Below the pieces are notes generated by a model. The model was not told where the DNA came from, searched no databases, and worked only from the letters and a program-made list of their open reading frames with translations. The position numbers and the translations under genes are program-made. Shown piece by piece: positions 41,392-49,666 of a DNA stretch of 54,304 bases (position 1 is the stretch's first letter; each line of letters begins with the position of its first letter). Source of the stretch: Deltaproteobacteria bacterium (GTDB taxonomy: Bacteria > Myxococcota_A > UBA9160 > JAFDET01); NCBI GenBank assembly GCA_019310195.1, contig JAFDET010000002.1, positions 1-54,304 of the forward strand. The letters run 5' to 3'.

Positions 41392-42548
41392 GCCTGCGTC
41401 TGTTGGTGGCGTTGCTGGCGCTGGGGCTGGCGCCGGCGCCCGTGGCGCGGTCCGGCGATGTGGACGACGAGCGCACGCGCGAGCTGGAGGAGGTGCGGCG
41501 CGCCATCGAGCAGCGCCGCGAGCGCGTCGAGGCGTTCGAGCGCCGGGAGCGCGGCCTGCTGGACACCCTGGAGGAGGTCGACCGCGCGGCGTCGCGGATT
41601 TCGCGCGAGGCCAGGGTCGCACGCCGCCGGGCCGTCGAAGCTCGGGCCCAGCTCGCCGCGCTGGAAGGGCGCGAGGAGGAGATCGCCGCACGCCAGGCGC
41701 GCACCCGCAGCGCCATGTCCGCACGGGCGGTGGCCCTCTACAAGACCGGCGACGCCGGTCCGGTGACGGCCCTGTTCTCGGCGGGCAACCTGCAGGAGTT
41801 CCTGGCCCGCAGCCGTGCCCTGCGCCTGCTGCTGGATCACGACCGGACGCTGCTGGAGCGCTACGCCTCCGACGCCGATGCGCTGGTGAGCACCCGTCGG
41901 GAGACCCGGGTCGCGGCCGCCGAGAACGAGCGCGCGTCGGCCGTGGCTGCGGCGCGGGCCCAGGAGCTGGCCGCCGAGCACGACAGCAAGCGACTGATCT
42001 TGGGCCAGGTGCGCCAGGACCGGGCCAGCGAGCGCGCTGCGCTCCAGGAGCTGGAGGCCGCGGCCCTGGCGCTGGAAGAGACGCTGGAACGCCTGCGCGG
42101 CCGGGATCGCGGCGGCCGGGGCACGTCGAACGCCGAGCCCTTCGCGTCGCGGCAGGGCCGCCTGGGGCTGCCCGTGGTCGCGCCGGTCGCGCGCGGCTTC
42201 GGCCGCGTGGTCGATGACGAGTTCCGAACCGAGACCTTCCGCAAGGGCGTCGACTTCGCGGCAGCGGCCGGGGCGCCGGTACGTGCCGTGGCTCCGGGCG
42301 AGGTGCGCTTCGCGGGCTGGTTCCGCGGCTACGGGCGGATCGTGATCCTCGATCACGGCGACGGCTACTTCACGGTCTCGGGCCATCTGGACGCCGTAGA
42401 CGTCGCGGTGGGCGATATGGTGGGCGAGGGGGACGACCTGGGCACGGTGGGGGAGACCGGCTCGCTGTCCGGCCCGCGGCTCTACTTCGAGATCCGGCAG
42501 GGCGCGGAGCCCCTGGACCCGGCCGACTGGCTGGAAAGCGCCCCATAA
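41388..42548 (+). CDS. envC: EnvC-like murein hydrolase activator with degenerate LytM domain
   Basis: A 386-residue exported protein, GTG 41388 overlapping ftsX. Signal peptide at residues 1-24, then a long coiled coil to about residue 245 (many ERVEAFERRERGLLDTLEEV-type heptads), then a LytM/M23 domain (about 270-386). The zinc ligands are not complete: the first motif is RKGVDFAAAAG without the His, and the H-x-H element is RLYFEI. One His remains in VSGHLDAV. This pattern equals E. coli EnvC, which activates amidases rather than cutting peptidoglycan. Position after FtsX supports that role. Confidence 0.92.
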   Translation: MSLRLLVALLALGLAPAPVARSGDVDDERTRELEEVRRAIEQRRERVEAFERRERGLLDTLEEVDRAASRISREARVARRRAVEARAQLAALEGREEEIAARQARTRSAMSARAVALYKTGDAGPVTALFSAGNLQEFLARSRALRLLLDHDRTLLERYASDADALVSTRRETRVAAAENERASAVAAARAQELAAEHDSKRLILGQVRQDRASERAALQELEAAALALEETLERLRGRDRGGRGTSNAEPFASRQGRLGLPVVAPVARGFGRVVDDEFRTETFRKGVDFAAAAGAPVRAVAPGEVRFAGWFRGYGRIVILDHGDGYFTVSGHLDAVDVAVGDMVGEGDDLGTVGETGSLSGPRLYFEIRQGAEPLDPADWLESAP

Positions 42549-42615
42549 GGCAAAATCAGTGCGATCAAGGGCTTGCCGCGGAGGGCCGATTCCTCCAACG
42601 AGCCCGGGGAGATCC

Positions 42616-44184
42616 ATGAGCAGGCTTCGTCTCGTCATCACTTTCGCCGCGGGCGTCACCGCCGCCGCCATTGCGCTCGGCTGGCCCGGCGGCGTGGGCC
42701 CTCTGGCGGCCACCCGCTACGAGGACCTCTCGCTCTTCACCGAGGTCCTGAACCTGGTTCGCAAGAACTACGTGGAACCGGTGGATCAGAGCACCCTGGT
42801 CCAGGGCGCCGTCAAGGGGATGCTCCAGGAGCTCGATCCCCACTCCTCGTTTCTCGACCCCGACGTCTACAAGGAGATGCAGATCGACACCCGCGGCGAG
42901 TTCGCCGGCCTGGGCATCGAGATCGCCAAGCGCCGCGACGGCTACGTCGAGGTCGTGTCTCCCATCGAGGGCACGCCGGCCCACCGGGCGGGCATCAAGG
43001 CGCACGATCAGATCGTGGCAATCTGCCCGACCGAGCCTCCCGAGGATTGGAAGGAGGAGTGCCGCGGCACCAAGAACATGTCCTTGGTCGAGGCCGTGCG
43101 CCTGATGCGCGGCCCCAAGGGAACGAAGATCACCATTCGCATCTACCGCGAGAGCTTCGACCGCCCGCAGCCCTACGTGATCGTGCGTGACATCGTGAAG
43201 ATCCGCTCGGTGGAGGGGCGCATGCTGGAGCCGGGCTACGCCTACGTGCGGCTGCGCGCGTTCCAGGAGCGGACCGGCAGGGACCTGGGTGGCGTGCTGG
43301 CCGATCTGCACGAGCAGACCGAGGGTCCCTTCAGCGGTCTGATTCTCGACATGCGCGACAACCCCGGCGGGCTGCTCGACCAGGCCGTCAAGGTGGCCGA
43401 CCACTGGGTCGCCCAGGGCCTGATCGTCTACACGAAGGGCCGCCTCGAGAGCCAGCGCCAGGAGTTCCGCGCCCAGAGCGCCGGCACCCAGGGCGAGTAC
43501 CCGATCGTGGTCCTGGTCAACGGCGGCACCGCCAGCGCCTCGGAGATCGTGGCCGGCGCGCTCCAGGATCACCACCGCGCCCTGATCCTCGGCACCCAGT
43601 CGTTCGGCAAGGGCTCGGTGCAGACCATCATCCCGCTCAACGACGGCTCGGGCCTGCGCCTCACCACGGCGCTCTACTACACGCCCGGTGGCCGCTCGAT
43701 CCAGGAGGTGGGCATCGCGCCCGACATTCTCGTCGAGCAGATCGTCGCCTCCGAGGGCGCGCGCGCGCGGCGCATCCGCGAGCGCGACCTCGAGGGCCAC
43801 TTCACCCAGAAGGACGCGGATCCCGAGTCGTCCGCGAAGCCGGGTGAGCCCCAGGAGGGCGGCGAGGCGCCGGCCGTCACGGACGAGGATCCGGGCGACC
43901 ATCAGCTCGACCGCGCGGTGGATGTGCTCAAGAGCTGGACGTACTTCGAGCGGCTCCAGGAAGCGCGCCAGGTCGCCGAGCCCGCGCCTTCGCGCGCCGC
44001 GCTCCAGAGCCCGCGCCTTCGCGCGCCGCGCTCCAGCCTTAGGCGGCCGAGCCCCTTCGCTCGCCTGCGGCTCGCTGCGCGCCCTCGGCGCGTCGCGTTG
44101 CGCTCGCGGCCTCCGTGGGCTCGGGCTTGCAGGCCTTTGGCTCGAGGCTCGATCCATCTCGGAGGGGCTGTGGACCTGCCCTGA
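42616..44184 (+). CDS. ctpA: C-terminal processing peptidase (S41, CtpA/Prc type) with stop-loss extension
   Basis: A 522-residue enzyme, ATG 42616 after GGGGAGA. Signal anchor (RLRLVITFAAGVTAAAIALG), N-terminal cap, PDZ domain (residues about 95-185, GEFAGLGIEIAKRRDGYVEV) and S41 core with catalytic Ser in NGGTASASEIVAG and Lys in TQSFGKGSVQT. It degrades periplasmic proteins such as muropeptide enzymes. Residues 465-522 are an Arg/Pro-rich tail unlike the family. A 29-bp tandem duplication (43979-44036) shifts the frame just after Gln464; without it the frame would end one residue later at TAG 44040. Thus the natural protein was about 465 residues. Confidence 0.93.
   Translation: MSRLRLVITFAAGVTAAAIALGWPGGVGPLAATRYEDLSLFTEVLNLVRKNYVEPVDQSTLVQGAVKGMLQELDPHSSFLDPDVYKEMQIDTRGEFAGLGIEIAKRRDGYVEVVSPIEGTPAHRAGIKAHDQIVAICPTEPPEDWKEECRGTKNMSLVEAVRLMRGPKGTKITIRIYRESFDRPQPYVIVRDIVKIRSVEGRMLEPGYAYVRLRAFQERTGRDLGGVLADLHEQTEGPFSGLILDMRDNPGGLLDQAVKVADHWVAQGLIVYTKGRLESQRQEFRAQSAGTQGEYPIVVLVNGGTASASEIVAGALQDHHRALILGTQSFGKGSVQTIIPLNDGSGLRLTTALYYTPGGRSIQEVGIAPDILVEQIVASEGARARRIRERDLEGHFTQKDADPESSAKPGEPQEGGEAPAVTDEDPGDHQLDRAVDVLKSWTYFERLQEARQVAEPAPSRAALQSPRLRAPRSSLRRPSPFARLRLAARPRRVALRSRPPWARACRPLARGSIHLGGAVDLP
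43979..44036 (+). repeat. 29-bp exact tandem duplication in the 3' end of ctpA
   Basis: Two consecutive copies with period 29 bases; identical sequence CCCGCGCCTTCGCGCGCC plus GCGCTCCAG begins at 43981 and at 44010. Because 29 is not a multiple of three, it changes the reading frame and bypasses TAG 44040-44042. The unit contains GCGC-CTTC-GCGC, a slippage-prone hairpin. Confidence 0.95.
44059..44082. repeat. 24-bp repeat copy 2
   Basis: Matches 12043-12066 except for one base. It falls in what was non-coding sequence before the ctpA stop was lost, so both copies are originally intergenic. Confidence 0.35.
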
Positions 44185-44242
44185 GCGGCGCTTGCCTTCC
44201 CTGGACGTAGCCCGGCGGCGCGGGGCGGGGTAGGGTCCGCGC

Positions 44243-45401
44243 GTGTCCGAGCCCTCCGCCGCCGCGGGGCCTCCCGTCTACAGCGTCAGCCAGGTTCTCG
44301 CCGGGCTGAAGGGGCTGCTCCAGGACCGCGTGGGCCGGCGCGGTGCTGTTCCGCGGCGCGGCCCGGCGCCTGGCCTTCGATCCGGAAGACGGGCTCGAGG
44401 TGTTGGCCTACGGCGAGCTCACCGTGTACGAGCCGCGCGGCGATCTGCAGCTCATCGTGCAGCAGCTCGAGCCGCGCGGACGTGGGGCGCTGCAGCTCGC
44501 CTTCGAGCAGTTGCGCGGGCGCCTGGAAGGCGAGGGCCTGTTCGACGCCGAGCGCAAACAGGAACTGCCGGCCTGGCCTCGCGTCGTGGGAGTGGTGACG
44601 TCGAGCGGGGCCGCGGCCCTGCGCGACGTGGTGCATGTGGTGGAGCGACGCTTCCCCGCCCAGCCGCTCCTGCTGGCGTCCAGCCGCGTGCAGGGCGCCG
44701 GCGCCGAGGACGAGCTGGCGGCCGCACTGGAGGCTCTGGACGCGCAGCCGGACGTGGAGGTGATCCTGCTGGTGCGGGGCGGAGGGTCCCTGGAGGATCT
44801 CCAGCCCTTCAACACCGAGCGGCTGGCCCGCGCCATCGCCGCCTGCGCCACGCCGGTGGTGAGTGGCGTCGGGCACGAGGTGGACGTGACCATCGCCGAC
44901 CTGGCCGCGGACCTGCGCGCAGCCACCCCTTCGGCGGCGGCTGCCGCCGCGCTTCCGGACCGCGAGCGCGTGGCGATCCGCCTGGACCGCGATGCGCGTC
45001 GTCTGGTGACTGCCGGCCGTCGCGCCATCGAGCGCATGCGCAACCGCGCCGACGCCGGCGCCGAGTCCCTGCGACTGCAGGCGCCTCGAGAGCGGCTCGC
45101 CGCGCGGCGCTGGCAGCTCGTGGCAGCGGGCAGGGCCCTGCGGCGCGAGATCCAGGCGCTGCTGGCGGCGCGGGCGGCCGGGATGGCGGCTTCCGCGGGA
45201 CGCCTGGAGACCCTGTCGCCCCTGGGCGTCGTGGCGCGCGGCTACGCCATCGTCGAGCGCGCCGTCGACGGCGCCATCGTGCGCCGGGCCGGCGACGTTG
45301 CCGTGGGCGACGGCCTGCGCGTGCGGCTGGCCGAGGGTGAGCTGGACGCTCGCGTCGAGGCCGCGCGCGAGGCCTCGCCCAGCGGTTCGCGTCGCTCCTG
45401 A
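44243..45401 (+). pseudogene. xseA: Exodeoxyribonuclease VII large subunit, internal out-of-frame deletion
   Basis: The first frame from GTG 44243 gives VYSVSQVLAGLKGLLQDRVG, the normal XseA start. The second frame from about 44343 gives VLFRGAARRLAFDPEDGLEV and continues correctly through YEPRGDLQLIVQQL, VVTSSGAAALRDVVHVVERR, LLVRGGGSLEDLQPFNTERL, VVSGVGHEVDVTIADLAADL to the C-terminal SPLGVVARGYAIV. Between them the OB-fold stretch equivalent to VW-x-GE-x-SN, SGH-x-YFTLKD and the next strand, about 30 residues, is missing, with a change of frame near 44330-44342. The gene should not make a functional XseA unless this is a sequence error. Followed by intact xseB. Confidence 0.85.
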
Positions 45402-45463
45402 AAAACTGCTCTAGTTCCGGCGGGTTTGACGCTCCCGAGGCCGGGTCCTACGCTTCGACAACG

Positions 45464-45733
45464 ATGGCGGATCCCGTGGAGGGCTCCGGCGACGCCGCCG
45501 CAAGCCTCCCTTTCGAAGACGCGCTCGAGAAGCTGGAATCCTTGGTGGAACGCCTCGAAGACGGGGAGCTTCCGCTCGAGGAGGCGCTTGCGGCCTTCGA
45601 AGAGGGGGTCCGCCTGACCCGGAACTGTGCCGAGCAGCTGGACCGCGCCGAGCGGCGCATCGAAGAGCTGGTCGGAGAAGGCGGGGAGTGGCTGCGCCGT
45701 CCCGCCGACCTCGACGATGAGGACGAGGATTGA
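45464..45733 (+). CDS. xseB: Exodeoxyribonuclease VII small subunit
   Basis: An 89-residue protein, ATG 45464. The two-helix core LPFEDALEKLESLVERLEDG, then LPLEEALAAFEEGVRL, is the classical XseB signature, and CAEQLDRAERRIEELV follows. The acidic tail is longer than usual. XseB binds XseA to form the nuclease that trims single-stranded DNA ends. The stop overlaps the ispA start (TGATG). The upstream xseA looks broken, so XseB may be without a partner. Confidence 0.93.
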   Translation: MADPVEGSGDAAASLPFEDALEKLESLVERLEDGELPLEEALAAFEEGVRLTRNCAEQLDRAERRIEELVGEGGEWLRRPADLDDEDED

Positions 45734-46563
45734 TGGACGTTCAGGGCTATCTGGCCGAATCCGCCGCGCGCGTGGAGCGCTTCCTCGACGAGTCCCTGCC
45801 CGCCGTCGACGAGCCGCCCGCGCGCCTGCACGCGGCCATGCGCCATCTGCTGTTCCCGGGCGGCAAGCGGCTGCGTCCCGCCCTGGCCTTCGCCGGCGCC
45901 GAGGCGGTCGGGGCGGCACCGGAGCGGGCCCTGCCCATCGCCGGCGCGGTGGAGCTGGTGCACACCTACTCGCTGGTGCACGACGACCTGCCGTGCATGG
46001 ACGACGACGACGAACGGCGCGGGCTCCCGACGGTGCACGTGGCCTTCGGCGAAGCCACGGCCGTACTGGCCGGCGACGCGCTGCTGACCGAGGCCTTCGC
46101 GGTGCTGGCGTTGGCCGACGAGTCGAGGGTCGCCGGCGTGATCGGTGACCTGGCCGAGGCCGCGGGCTCCCGGGAGCTGGTGGGCGGTCAGCACGATGAT
46201 CTCTCCTTCGACTCCCAAGCCGCCACGCCCGAGTCCGTCGAGTCCGTGCACCGGCGCAAGTCGGCGGCGCTGATTGCGGCGTCCGTGGTCGGCGGTGCGC
46301 GCCTGGGCGGCGGCGACGCGGAGCGGCTGGGGCGCCTGCGGCGCTTCGGGCTGCAGGTGGGCGTGGCCTTCCAGATCGCCGACGACGTGCTGGATGCCGG
46401 CGACGACGAGCCGTGCTCCCTGGTAAGCCACCTGGGCGTCGAGGGCGCGCGGCGCCGCGCCGAGGACCTGCTGGAGAGCGCGCTGGCCGAGATCGAGGAT
46501 CTGGGCGAGCCGGCCGAGGCGCTGCGCGAGCTGGCCCGCTTCGCGGTGCGGAGGGATCGATGA
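45733..46563 (+). CDS. ispA: Farnesyl/geranyl diphosphate synthase
   Basis: A 276-residue trans-prenyltransferase, ATG 45733. First aspartate-rich motif DDLPCMDDDD near residue 83 (DDxxxxD bacterial type), GGKRLRP basic motif upstream, and second motif IADDVLD near 220. After the second motif the usual GK-x-x-G-x-D insertion is replaced by a short DDEPCSLVSHLG segment, a compact variant. It condenses isopentenyl diphosphate into C15 or C20 chains for quinones and undecaprenyl phosphate. It precedes dxs with an ATGA overlap, coupling isoprenoid supply and use. Confidence 0.93.
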   Translation: MDVQGYLAESAARVERFLDESLPAVDEPPARLHAAMRHLLFPGGKRLRPALAFAGAEAVGAAPERALPIAGAVELVHTYSLVHDDLPCMDDDDERRGLPTVHVAFGEATAVLAGDALLTEAFAVLALADESRVAGVIGDLAEAAGSRELVGGQHDDLSFDSQAATPESVESVHRRKSAALIAASVVGGARLGGGDAERLGRLRRFGLQVGVAFQIADDVLDAGDDEPCSLVSHLGVEGARRRAEDLLESALAEIEDLGEPAEALRELARFAVRRDR

Positions 46564-48470
46564 GCGAGGGCCTGCTGCTCGACGGGATCGAGTCGCCCGA
46601 GGATCTGCGTGCGCTGCCGCGCGAGCAGGTGCAGCGGGTGACCGAGGAGCTGCGCAGCGAGATCGTCGAGCGCGTCTCCCGCACCGGCGGTCACCTGGCC
46701 TCGAGCCTGGGTGCCGTCGAGCTGATCACGGCGATCCACTACACGTTCGATACGCCCCGCGATCGGCTCGTGCTGGACGTGGGCCACCAGGGCTACCCGC
46801 ACAAGATGCTCACCGGGCGCCGACGGCTCTTCGACGCCGAGGGTCCCGGCATCGGCCAGGAAGGCGGGATCGGCAAGTTCCTGCGCCGCGCCGAGTCCGA
46901 GTGCGACCACTTCGGAGCAGGGCACGCCGGGACGTCGATCTCGGCGGCCCTGGGCATCGCGCGAGGCAAGCAGCATCGGGGCGAGCCGGGCATCGCGATC
47001 GCCATGATCGGCGACGGCGGCATCACCGCGGGCATGGCCTTCGAGGCCCTCAACCACGCCGGCGCCTTGCACCAGCGCAACCTGCTGGTGGTGCTGAACG
47101 ACAACGAGATGTCCATCTCGCCCAACGTGGGCGCGCTGTCCTCCTACCTGTCGCGCAAGCTCTCGGCGCCCATGGTTCGGCGCATGAAGACCTGGACCAA
47201 GGACTTCCTGGGCGGAATGCCCGGCGACATGGTCCACTGGGCCCAGAAGGCCGAGGAGTCGCTCAAGGTCTTCTTCTCGCCGGGGCTGCTCTTCGAGGCG
47301 CTGAACTTCAAGTACGTGGGTCCGATCCAGGGCCACCGCGTGGACGTGCTGCTCGAGACCTTCGAGAACGTCAAGCAGATGCTGGCCGCCGGCGATGGTC
47401 CGATCCTGGTGCACGCCATCACCGCCAAGGGCCGCGGCTACGAGCCCGCCGAGCGCGACCCCCTCAAGTATCACGGCGTCTCGACCTTCGAGGTGGAGAC
47501 GGGCAAGATGGCGCCGTCCAAGCCCGGCCCGCCGTCCTACACGGGCATCTTCGCCGAGACCCTGATCGCGCTGGCCGAAGACGACGAGCGCATCGTGGGC
47601 ATCAGCGCCGCCATGCCGGGCGGGACCGGCCTGGACAAGTTCGAGCGGCGCTTCCCGGATCGCTTCTACGACGTGGGCATCGCCGAGCAGCACGCCGTCA
47701 CCTTCGCCGCGGGGCTCGCCAGCGAGGGCATGAAGCCGGTGGCTGCGATCTACTCCACGTTCCTGCAGCGCGCCTACGACCAGGTGGTGCACGACGTCTG
47801 CGTGCAGGACCTGGACGTGACCTTCGCCATCGACCGGGCCGGCCTGGTCGGAGCCGATGGGGCGACCCATCAGGGCTTCTACGACATCGGCACCCTGCGC
47901 GCGCTGCCCAACATGGTGGTGATGGCGCCCAAGGACGAGAACGAGCTGCGCCACATGCTCAAGACCGCCATCGAGCACCCGGGGCCCGCGGCGGTGCGGT
48001 ATCCGCGGGGCGCCGGCGTGGGCGTTCCGCTGGAGCCGGAGCTCAAGGCGATCCCCATCGGCGAGTCGGAGCTGCTGCGCGACGGCGAAGACGCGCTGGT
48101 GGTGGCGTTCGGGAACACCGTGCACCCGGCCGTCGAGGCCGCCGGCGAGCTGGCCGCCGACGGCACGTCCGTGGCCGTGGTGAACGCGCGCTTCGCCAAG
48201 CCCATCGACGCCGCGCGCATCGTGCCGCTGGCGCGGCGCTGCACTGCGGTCGTGACGGTGGAGGAGCAGGCCGGCCAGGGCGGCTTCGGGAGCGCCGTGC
48301 TGGAGACCCTGGCGGAGGCCGGCGTCGCCGTCCGCACGCGCATCCTGGCGGTGCCGGATCGGGTGGTCGACCACGGCAACTCCGCCGACCAGCGGGCCGC
48401 TTTCGGGCTGGACCCGGCGGGAATCGCGAAAGCCGTGCGCGAGCTGGTCGGGGGGAGCGGCTCCTCCTGA
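46560..48470 (+). CDS. dxs: 1-deoxy-D-xylulose-5-phosphate synthase
   Basis: A 636-residue thiamine-diphosphate enzyme, ATG 46560 overlapping ispA. It condenses pyruvate with glyceraldehyde-3-phosphate, the first step of the MEP pathway. TPP-binding segments: GHQGYPHKMLTGR, FGAGHAGTSISAALG, MIGDGGITAGMAFEALNHAG, with NDNEMSISPNVG. The transketolase pyrimidine half has FYDVGIAEQHAVTFAAGLA (catalytic Glu), and the C-terminal domain has VVTVEEQAGQGGFGSAV. The length is typical. It is coupled to tlyA by a CTGA junction. Confidence 0.97.
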   Translation: MSEGLLLDGIESPEDLRALPREQVQRVTEELRSEIVERVSRTGGHLASSLGAVELITAIHYTFDTPRDRLVLDVGHQGYPHKMLTGRRRLFDAEGPGIGQEGGIGKFLRRAESECDHFGAGHAGTSISAALGIARGKQHRGEPGIAIAMIGDGGITAGMAFEALNHAGALHQRNLLVVLNDNEMSISPNVGALSSYLSRKLSAPMVRRMKTWTKDFLGGMPGDMVHWAQKAEESLKVFFSPGLLFEALNFKYVGPIQGHRVDVLLETFENVKQMLAAGDGPILVHAITAKGRGYEPAERDPLKYHGVSTFEVETGKMAPSKPGPPSYTGIFAETLIALAEDDERIVGISAAMPGGTGLDKFERRFPDRFYDVGIAEQHAVTFAAGLASEGMKPVAAIYSTFLQRAYDQVVHDVCVQDLDVTFAIDRAGLVGADGATHQGFYDIGTLRALPNMVVMAPKDENELRHMLKTAIEHPGPAAVRYPRGAGVGVPLEPELKAIPIGESELLRDGEDALVVAFGNTVHPAVEAAGELAADGTSVAVVNARFAKPIDAARIVPLARRCTAVVTVEEQAGQGGFGSAVLETLAEAGVAVRTRILAVPDRVVDHGNSADQRAAFGLDPAGIAKAVRELVGGSGSS

Positions 48471-49213
48471 CGCCGCGGGCGCCGCTCACGCGCCTGGACG
48501 AGCGCGTGGTCGCGCTGGGCCTGGCCGAGAGCCGCACCCGCGCCCAGGCCCTGATCCGCGCCGGCCGCGTCCTGGTGGACGACGTGCCGCTGGACAAGCC
48601 GGGCACCCAGATCCGCGAGTCGGCCTCGGTGCGCGTGCGCGGCGACGAGCGGCGCTTCGTCTCTCGCGGGGGGGAGAAGCTGGCGGGCGCGCTGTCCGAC
48701 CTGGATCTGGATCCGACCGGCCGGGTCTGCCTGGACGTGGGCGCCTCCACCGGCGGCTTCAGCGACTGCCTGCTCCAGTCCGGCGCGCGCCGGGTGGTGT
48801 GCGTGGACGTGGGCTACGGCCAGCTCGACCAGCGGCTGCGCAGCGATCCCCGGGTCGCGGTTCTGGAGCGGACCAACGCGCGCTACCTGGAGCGTGAGGC
48901 GCTGCCCGAGGAGCCGATCGAGCTGGTGACCGTCGATTGCTCGTTCATCTCGGTCACGCTGCTGCTGCCGCGGTTGCTGGAGCTTGCGCCGGGGGCGCCG
49001 ATGCTGGTGCTGGTAAAGCCCCAGTTCGAGGTGGGCCGCGAGCAGGTGGGCAAGGGCGGGGTGGTGCGGGACGATGGCCTGCGGGCCCAGGCGGTGGAGC
49101 GGGTCCGGGCCTGCGCCCACGGCCTGGGGCTGCGCGAGCGGGGCCGGGCGGAGAGCCGCCTGGCGGGGCCGCGGGGGAACCGCGAGATCTTCCTGCTCCT
49201 GGAGCCTGCTTGA
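48467..49213 (+). CDS. tlyA: TlyA-family rRNA 2'-O-methyltransferase (S4 plus FtsJ-like), probable CTG start
   Basis: A 248-residue protein. An S4 domain (RLDERVVALGLAESRTRAQA then LIRAGRVLVDDVPLDKPG) is followed by a SAM-binding FtsJ-like domain: CLDVGASTGGFSDCLLQSGA, VCVDVGYGQLD, VTVDCSFISVTLLLPRLLEL and LVKPQFEVGREQVGKGGVVRD. It methylates ribosomal RNA ribose positions. No ATG, GTG or TTG exists in frame before the S4 domain; CTG 48467 overlaps the dxs stop as CTGA and has GGGGGGAG eight bases upstream. The only alternative, GTG 48506, would delete the RLDE start of the S4 fold. Confidence 0.9.
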   Translation: MTPRAPLTRLDERVVALGLAESRTRAQALIRAGRVLVDDVPLDKPGTQIRESASVRVRGDERRFVSRGGEKLAGALSDLDLDPTGRVCLDVGASTGGFSDCLLQSGARRVVCVDVGYGQLDQRLRSDPRVAVLERTNARYLEREALPEEPIELVTVDCSFISVTLLLPRLLELAPGAPMLVLVKPQFEVGREQVGKGGVVRDDGLRAQAVERVRACAHGLGLRERGRAESRLAGPRGNREIFLLLEPA

Positions 49214-49268
49214 CGCCCCTTGGGCTGGACCTACTGTGTAACGATACGAGGGTCAGCGGCATCTGACG

Positions 49269-49294
49269 GGGTGTCGATCCCCGCGGGTGTCGAT
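49269..49294 (+). promoter_or_regulatory. Direct repeat upstream of the Fe-S carrier gene
   Basis: GGGTGTCGAT occurs at 49269-49278 and again at 49285-49294, 16 bases apart, just before the GAGG ribosome site. The first copy also sits in a GGGG/CCCC hairpin. It could be a regulator site for the iscA-iscS unit; no IscR gene is in the window. Confidence 0.3.
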
Positions 49295-49315
49295 TCTCAG
49301 GAGGTCTCTGGACTC

Positions 49316-49648
49316 ATGGCAATGGTCAATGTGACTGCTTCCGCCGCCGACCGGATCAAGGCTCTGCTGGACCGTGACGGCAAGCTCGCCAGCCATGGCC
49401 TGCGCATGAAGGTTGTCGGGGGCGGATGCTCGGGGCTGCAGTACGAGCTGGCCTTCGACGACAGTCTCGGCGACGAGGACCAGACCATCGAAGCGGGCGG
49501 AATCCGCGTCTTCGTGGACCCCAAGAGCGCTCTCTACCTGGCGGGCTCGACCCTGGACTTCGTGGACACGCTCCAGGAGTCCGGCTTCAAGATCGAGAAC
49601 CCCAACGCCTCCGCGACCTGCGGCTGCGGTCAGTCGTTCGGCGCCTGA
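49316..49648 (+). CDS. erpA: A-type Fe-S cluster carrier (IscA/ErpA family)
   Basis: A 110-residue protein, ATG 49316 eleven bases after GAGG. The three conserved cysteines are in GGGCSGLQY and TCGCGQSF. SAADRIKALL at the start and VDPKSALYLAGSTLDFVD in the middle are family hallmarks. It delivers Fe-S clusters to apoproteins. ErpA and IscA cannot be separated with confidence by eye. The next gene is a cysteine desulfurase, 18 bases downstream. Confidence 0.93.
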   Translation: MAMVNVTASAADRIKALLDRDGKLASHGLRMKVVGGGCSGLQYELAFDDSLGDEDQTIEAGGIRVFVDPKSALYLAGSTLDFVDTLQESGFKIENPNASATCGCGQSFGA

Positions 49649-49666
49649 GGCCGGGGTGCGGACCGC

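Noticed and set aside
44343..45401. Shorter xseA starting at GTG 44343 as a functional gene
   Set aside because: It would begin in the middle of the OB fold without a ribosome site, while a matching XseA N-terminus lies just upstream in another frame; damage is the simpler reading.
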